Assembly: GCA_965199685.1 (NCBI GenBank)
Contig: OZ241323.1
Coordinates: 186,001-250,000 of the forward strand
DNA from: SP5GCR1 sp965199685
GTDB lineage: Bacteria; Pseudomonadota; Gammaproteobacteria; Poriferisulfidales; Oxydemutatoraceae
Direction of reading: 5' to 3'
Length of the DNA stretch: 64,000 nucleotides
Below the pieces are notes generated by a model, which saw only the letters and a list, made by a program, of their open reading frames with translations, ran no database searches and was not told the origin of the DNA. Each line of letters begins with the position of its first letter. Within the stretch, counting starts at the first letter, position 1. Position numbers and translations under genes: made by a program. This document shows positions 60,511-64,000 of the stretch, in pieces.

Positions 60511-61641
60511 CTAGCTTCGCCGCAAACTATGCCATATTTTTTTAATCAGTTTCTTGTATGTGTTCAAAGGCAACATTATTTTTATCCTTGTATGGTTTGT
60601 CATCATGGCGTAGGCTTTCATTACATCACCGCCGCTACGGCATCGCGTATAATAAAAAATATATCGGATGGTTCTAGGAGTACGATATATGAAATCCGAT
60701 TGAAAATGGTAACAGCTTCTTCGGTGGGCTACTAACTTCACCAAAGCATGCTCCATAATGTTTTTTTCAACCATAAATAGCAAATGATTATCTGCGGTAC
60801 GACTTTCGTTGTCGACTAAGCACTTAAGCTCCGGGAAATCGTGATATGTATAAACATCATATCTATGTCTCAGAAAATCAAAATACTTGGTATTGTGTAT
60901 GTCTGACATAATGTAAAGCTTCGTGCTGCGCGGACACGCCCGATACACGAGTTTCTTGATATTACTAGGTAAAGCAGCATGAAAAAAACGATAATCATGG
61001 AAAAGCATATCGTTGGCACGTATATGCAGGCAGGAATAAAAGAACTTTTCATGTTTAATTTTCTCAAACAAGTTTTCTGTAGAGCAACGATTGTAAAGCA
61101 ACTCCTGAGCATTCCGCATATTAGATCTGCTAGTTCCAAAACGGGCGAGGACGCTATCCGTTAAATCGTTCACAGTTTGTGAAGCAATGAATCTTATATA
61201 GTAGGGTGGTTTAGGGAATCCTGGAGAAGATAAAAGCAATACTTTATACTTCTCATTATCTCTATCATAGAGTTTTTCTAAATCAACCGTATGTATTTGA
61301 TTTTGTGAATAAGATTTTATATTGAAATCAGAATCTAAGACATAATGTAAGGGAAGTGTTTCCTTTTTTATGGTTCTGTCTTTGCTTAATTTATAGACTT
61401 CTGTTTTATCCAAATCTAAATACTTTGACCAAGTAAAATTATTTGATGGTTTTCCAAAATTATGTTTTTTGGTGTTTGCAGGTTGATTGGTGATGACCGG
61501 TATTCTTTTTAATGTCAATGCTTTGCCCCAGAGAGAACTCAAATCCCTAATTTGGCCGTCTAATCCTTCTATTTTATCTCTTTCTCTACTCTCTAGACAT
61601 TGAGCTTTCATCCTAAGATATTTTTTATCTTGTCCGTTCAT
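60511..61641 (-). CDS. Fucosyltransferase-like glycosyltransferase paralog 4
   Basis: 376 aa. HIRAND motif near residue 205 in YSCLHIRANDMLFHDYRFF, followed by STKLYIMSDIHNTKYFDFL and TYHDFPELKCLVDNES, ending with a LLFMVEKNIMEHALVKLVAH helix. N-terminal LKRIPVIT replaces LNRTLV. Paralogs 3 and 4 share more block lengths with each other than with 1 and 2, and an inverted 20-bp repeat (59462-59481 and 61739-61758) brackets the pair. Confidence 0.55.
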   Translation of the reverse strand: MNGQDKKYLRMKAQCLESRERDKIEGLDGQIRDLSSLWGKALTLKRIPVITNQPANTKKHNFGKPSNNFTWSKYLDLDKTEVYKLSKDRTIKKETLPLHYVLDSDFNIKSYSQNQIHTVDLEKLYDRDNEKYKVLLLSSPGFPKPPYYIRFIASQTVNDLTDSVLARFGTSRSNMRNAQELLYNRCSTENLFEKIKHEKFFYSCLHIRANDMLFHDYRFFHAALPSNIKKLVYRACPRSTKLYIMSDIHNTKYFDFLRHRYDVYTYHDFPELKCLVDNESRTADNHLLFMVEKNIMEHALVKLVAHRRSCYHFQSDFIYRTPRTIRYIFYYTRCRSGGDVMKAYAMMTNHTRIKIMLPLNTYKKLIKKIWHSLRRS

Positions 61642-61767
61642 TTTTTATTTATTGAAACAGTTACCCGTATTGCTTAGCATGCCGTGTTCGTAGCAATTCT
61701 ATATTTACCAATGTTCCTTGTCAACTCAGTGTACGACACCATGACATATTGGACAAATGGGGTAATG

Positions 61768-61866
61768 TCACTGTTTTGCTGATATTTTATAGTCTAAGCC
61801 TTGGTGCGGTCTTCTGAAGTTATACCACCCAAGATATTCAAATAATACGTCGTCAAACAGTGTCAA
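61768..61866 (-). pseudogene. IS481/IS3-type transposase C-terminal remnant
   Basis: The reverse strand encodes LFDDVLFEYLGWYNFRRPHQ then GLDYKISAKQ and a stop, the WYN-RPHQGL signature of integrase-type transposases. Upstream parts are missing. Its 3' flank contains one arm of a 20-bp inverted repeat whose other arm is at 59462-59481. The rest of the 61642-61934 gap holds only a partial repeat element (GGTTCTATTTTTCAATCA-type end near 61905). Confidence 0.75.
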
Positions 61867-61934
61867 ATCTTTCACTTTTAGCAATCAAATTAAAGTTCTG
61901 CTCGGCAGTTCTATTTTTCAATCATCTCATACTT

Positions 61935-62918
61935 CTACATAATAGAAGAAAATTGTGTTCTCCATCTTTGTATATTTTCAGACAGCATTTTTATAGTGTG
62001 CGGAGAATGAGAATGTATTGCTTGCTCCAAGCGATTCAATATTTGGGTATAAGGGATAACGTTTAAGCCGGTATCTTTGGAAATTTCAATTGCGCGATTA
62101 TCTATGCCTATAATAATAGCCCTTCGTTTATGGTTCAATGCTAAAATTCCGGCATGCAACCGCAAACCAATGCTATCTATGGATAAATCCGACTTTAGAA
62201 GATTTTTGTAGGCATCCAAATGAGGGTTTAGTATTGTGACACGGTGCTTCCAGTCAAAGTCGCAGGTCAATTCTTCCAAATAATTCATATCGGTGTCGGA
62301 TTGTGGCCAAAAGAATATTTTCCCGTAGTGATCTTTAATAATCTCAAGTATCTTTTTGTCTGTATGCTCGTTTGTATGTTTGACTTTACACAAAGTGATC
62401 ACCACATTCTGCGCTTTAGTTGTAGGAATATCCTTAACTTGTTCTTTGTTTAACGACCACATCGTTGGACAGCCTGTATTGATAACATTATGGATACCAA
62501 TAGAGTGTAGTTTGGCCTCCGTATAGCCATCTCGAACAGAATGAAAGAAACGTTTGCTGAGTAAATTTTTCAATAGAAATCGTGTATAGATGTCAGGTTT
62601 TCTTTCATAAGTTCTCCAGCCGACACCGACTAATATAAGTTCTCCGATAGATAAGATATCTCTCAATCTTAGTTTCCATTGCTTTGAGTATGGAAAGTGC
62701 ATACGAGAAGAAATCAAATTTGTGCCGGCAACAAAAACGAACTGAGGTTTTTTAGTACGCTTTCTGAATCTTTTTAAGTAGTCTTTAGTTGGTATACTAT
62801 AAAAAAAATGTTGAGGGAAGAGATCGCGCAGTTCTTGTTCTACTATTTCATATATCCAAACGTCCATCAGATTGTTCGTACCGATGCTGGGAGTCCAAAT
62901 AGTAGTTATTTTCTGCAT
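61935..62918 (-). CDS. Polysaccharide pyruvyltransferase-family protein, copy 2
   Basis: 327 aa, roughly nine residues in ten identical to copy 1 at 54732, including LRLHAGILALNHKRRAIIIGIDNR. Differences are scattered (IGTNNLMD for IATNNLMD, GELILVGV for KELILVGV). Both copies remain open, so both may be functional, or one is recent. The duplication continued into the neighbouring GT2 gene, which is now broken. Confidence 0.75.
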   Translation of the reverse strand: MQKITTIWTPSIGTNNLMDVWIYEIVEQELRDLFPQHFFYSIPTKDYLKRFRKRTKKPQFVFVAGTNLISSRMHFPYSKQWKLRLRDILSIGELILVGVGWRTYERKPDIYTRFLLKNLLSKRFFHSVRDGYTEAKLHSIGIHNVINTGCPTMWSLNKEQVKDIPTTKAQNVVITLCKVKHTNEHTDKKILEIIKDHYGKIFFWPQSDTDMNYLEELTCDFDWKHRVTILNPHLDAYKNLLKSDLSIDSIGLRLHAGILALNHKRRAIIIGIDNRAIEISKDTGLNVIPYTQILNRLEQAIHSHSPHTIKMLSENIQRWRTQFSSIM

Positions 62919-62979
62919 CTAAACATCTTATTTATAAAAAAATATGAAATTTTATTTTAAGACAAATAAATTCTTTTTA

Positions 62980-63200
62980 TAATGCTTTAACGACAAGATT
63001 TTATTATACCTCATGGTGTATAAATTCTATTTTCCTTGACCGTTTTATCCAGTAATTTTTTATTTTCAATGTTTCTGTTATCGCTTTGTCTGCTAGGATG
63101 CCATAGGTGATAAGCAAGCATGCTATGGATCCTTTTGTGTCTGATGTCCAAATTAAGCAGGTGTATTATCAATTCAGTATCTTTAATTTTACTAATCTAA
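62980..63200 (-). pseudogene. Family 2 glycosyltransferase 3' remnant
   Basis: Matches the last 70 or so codons of the GT2 gene at 55783 (the TIEENKIYTPRG and YHLWHPSRE regions), with many substitutions and small deletions. It is cut near the codons for YEDTELVIRLL. Position and orientation relative to the pyruvyltransferase copy are the same as in the first pair, proving a joint duplication. Confidence 0.8.
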
Positions 63201-63224
63201 CTGGAAATCTCATCTTTGTCAAAC

Positions 63225-63262
63225 CATCCATTGCGGTTCTATTTTTCAACAGCACCAAGCAG
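63225..63262. repeat. Solitary MITE right end
   Basis: GCGGTTCTATTTTTCAACAG is the right terminal part of the MITE family. It lies next to the truncation point of the GT2 remnant, so the insertion or a later recombination at it may have caused the truncation. Confidence 0.6.
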
Positions 63263-63335
63263 TGTATAATGAAAACTTAATCTCAAGTTATAGTCCCCCC
63301 AAAGCAGAGTCACCTCAGCTACAACCGCATATTGA

Positions 63336-64000
63336 ATGAATCCCTCAACTCCTATTTATATAATCAGCTTAAGTCGTGTACCTGAGCGTCGGCTATATAT
63401 GCAAAGACAGCTGGATGCTTTTGATCTAAACTATCAATTCGTAGATGCAATTGATAAGTATGAACTGGAATCCAAAGCATATCGCATGCGGATTGCTCAA
63501 CAATTAGATATTGAAGAGTCTACTTTAGAAAACAAATATGCCGCAATAATTGATTGCACGAAAACCCAAGAAAATGGTTCTGGTCAGCTCGCTAACACAT
63601 TAAGCCATATCAAAATTTATAACTTAATGGTCAAAAAGAATATTGATTGGGCGTGCATACTGGAAGACGATGCTAAGTTATTACCGACTTTTCTCGAGGT
63701 TCTTAAAACCGCCCCACAACTAGAATGGGACATACTGCTACTTGCCAGTCAACCTACCGATTTTCATTCAACTTTGATACAGAAAAAGTTCATTCAACGT
63801 ATTCGGATTTTTGATAAAGATATACTATTTTCAAGTCATCGTAAAATCAATAATGCCAATAGTCCAAAGCAAAAAGCCTACCGCACAGAACGCTTATTGG
63901 AAGAGTATGGTTTTAATTCCCATCTATACCCCAAACAGTCGGAAAGTGTTATGAGATTTATAGAAGAGCATGACATGAAATATGAGGAAATCATTAAAGA
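63336..64000 (+). CDS. Glycosyltransferase family 25, second copy (3' end beyond window)
   Basis: Starts MNPSTPIYIISLSRVPERRL and is open for 221 codons to the window edge. Shares RRLYMQRQLDAF, YELESKAYR and ACILEDDAKLLPTF with the gene at 36657; a short GQLANTLSHIKIYNLM segment replaces the LAIGLSHMKVYSLM of the first copy. The loop after WDIL differs completely. Same role as proposed for the first copy. Confidence 0.85.
   Translation, partial: MNPSTPIYIISLSRVPERRLYMQRQLDAFDLNYQFVDAIDKYELESKAYRMRIAQQLDIEESTLENKYAAIIDCTKTQENGSGQLANTLSHIKIYNLMVKKNIDWACILEDDAKLLPTFLEVLKTAPQLEWDILLLASQPTDFHSTLIQKKFIQRIRIFDKDILFSSHRKINNANSPKQKAYRTERLLEEYGFNSHLYPKQSESVMRFIEEHDMKYEEIIK

Overview
The window reads as the chromosome of an IS-rich, moderately low-GC gammaproteobacterium, possibly host-associated (inference; no rRNA or other phylogenetic marker is present). 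Support comes from LPS and envelope genes (yrbG-type antiporter, kdsD, waaF, lptF/lptG), the classical arrangement of pepA divergent from lptFG with valS beyond pepA, metK-ahcY-rsmE, gatCAB, single-chain purL, ygfZ, and pip-dtd. No rRNA, tRNA or CRISPR array was found.

Layout. 1-3.7 kb: end of a Ca/Na antiporter gene, 68-bp tandem repeats, an intact IS1595-family element, and kdsD. 3.7-22.7 kb: the most unusual region, six tandem copies of a gene for a membrane-anchored pentapeptide-repeat protein (495-753 aa). Each is followed by a convergent broken fragment of a DUF4143-type AAA ATPase gene, and only one intact ATPase gene remains, at the far end (21468-22652). IS and MITE insertions punctuate the array. 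22.7-25.5 kb: an IS1182-family element, its MITE derivatives, and msrA. 25.6-28.9 kb: a three-gene ExbB/ExbD-like operon of unknown role. 29-37.8 kb: gatCAB, purL and a GT25 glycosyltransferase. 38-50.7 kb: housekeeping genes separated by repeat elements. 50.9-64 kb: a sulfotransferase, pip, dtd, then a surface-glycan locus with waaF, two copies of a pyruvyltransferase-like gene, a GT2 gene plus a GT2 remnant, four paralogous fucosyltransferase-like genes, and a second GT25 gene running off the end.

Two themes stand out. First, the pentapeptide array has been amplified as units whose breakpoint lies inside the ATPase gene. The membrane protein was therefore what multiplied and diversified, while the ATPase pieces decayed as passengers. 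Second, nearly every longer intergenic gap holds modular elements whose ends (GGGACTGTTGAAAAA-like) match the terminal repeats of the resident IS1182 element. They contain hairpins with a fixed 9-bp stem, 9-nt loop, 9-bp stem geometry, and the stem sequences differ between copies with compensating changes on both arms. Several copies are inserted at the same position in the loop of another palindromic repeat.

All functional statements rest on recognisable motifs and on comparison of sequences within the window. No database search was possible.
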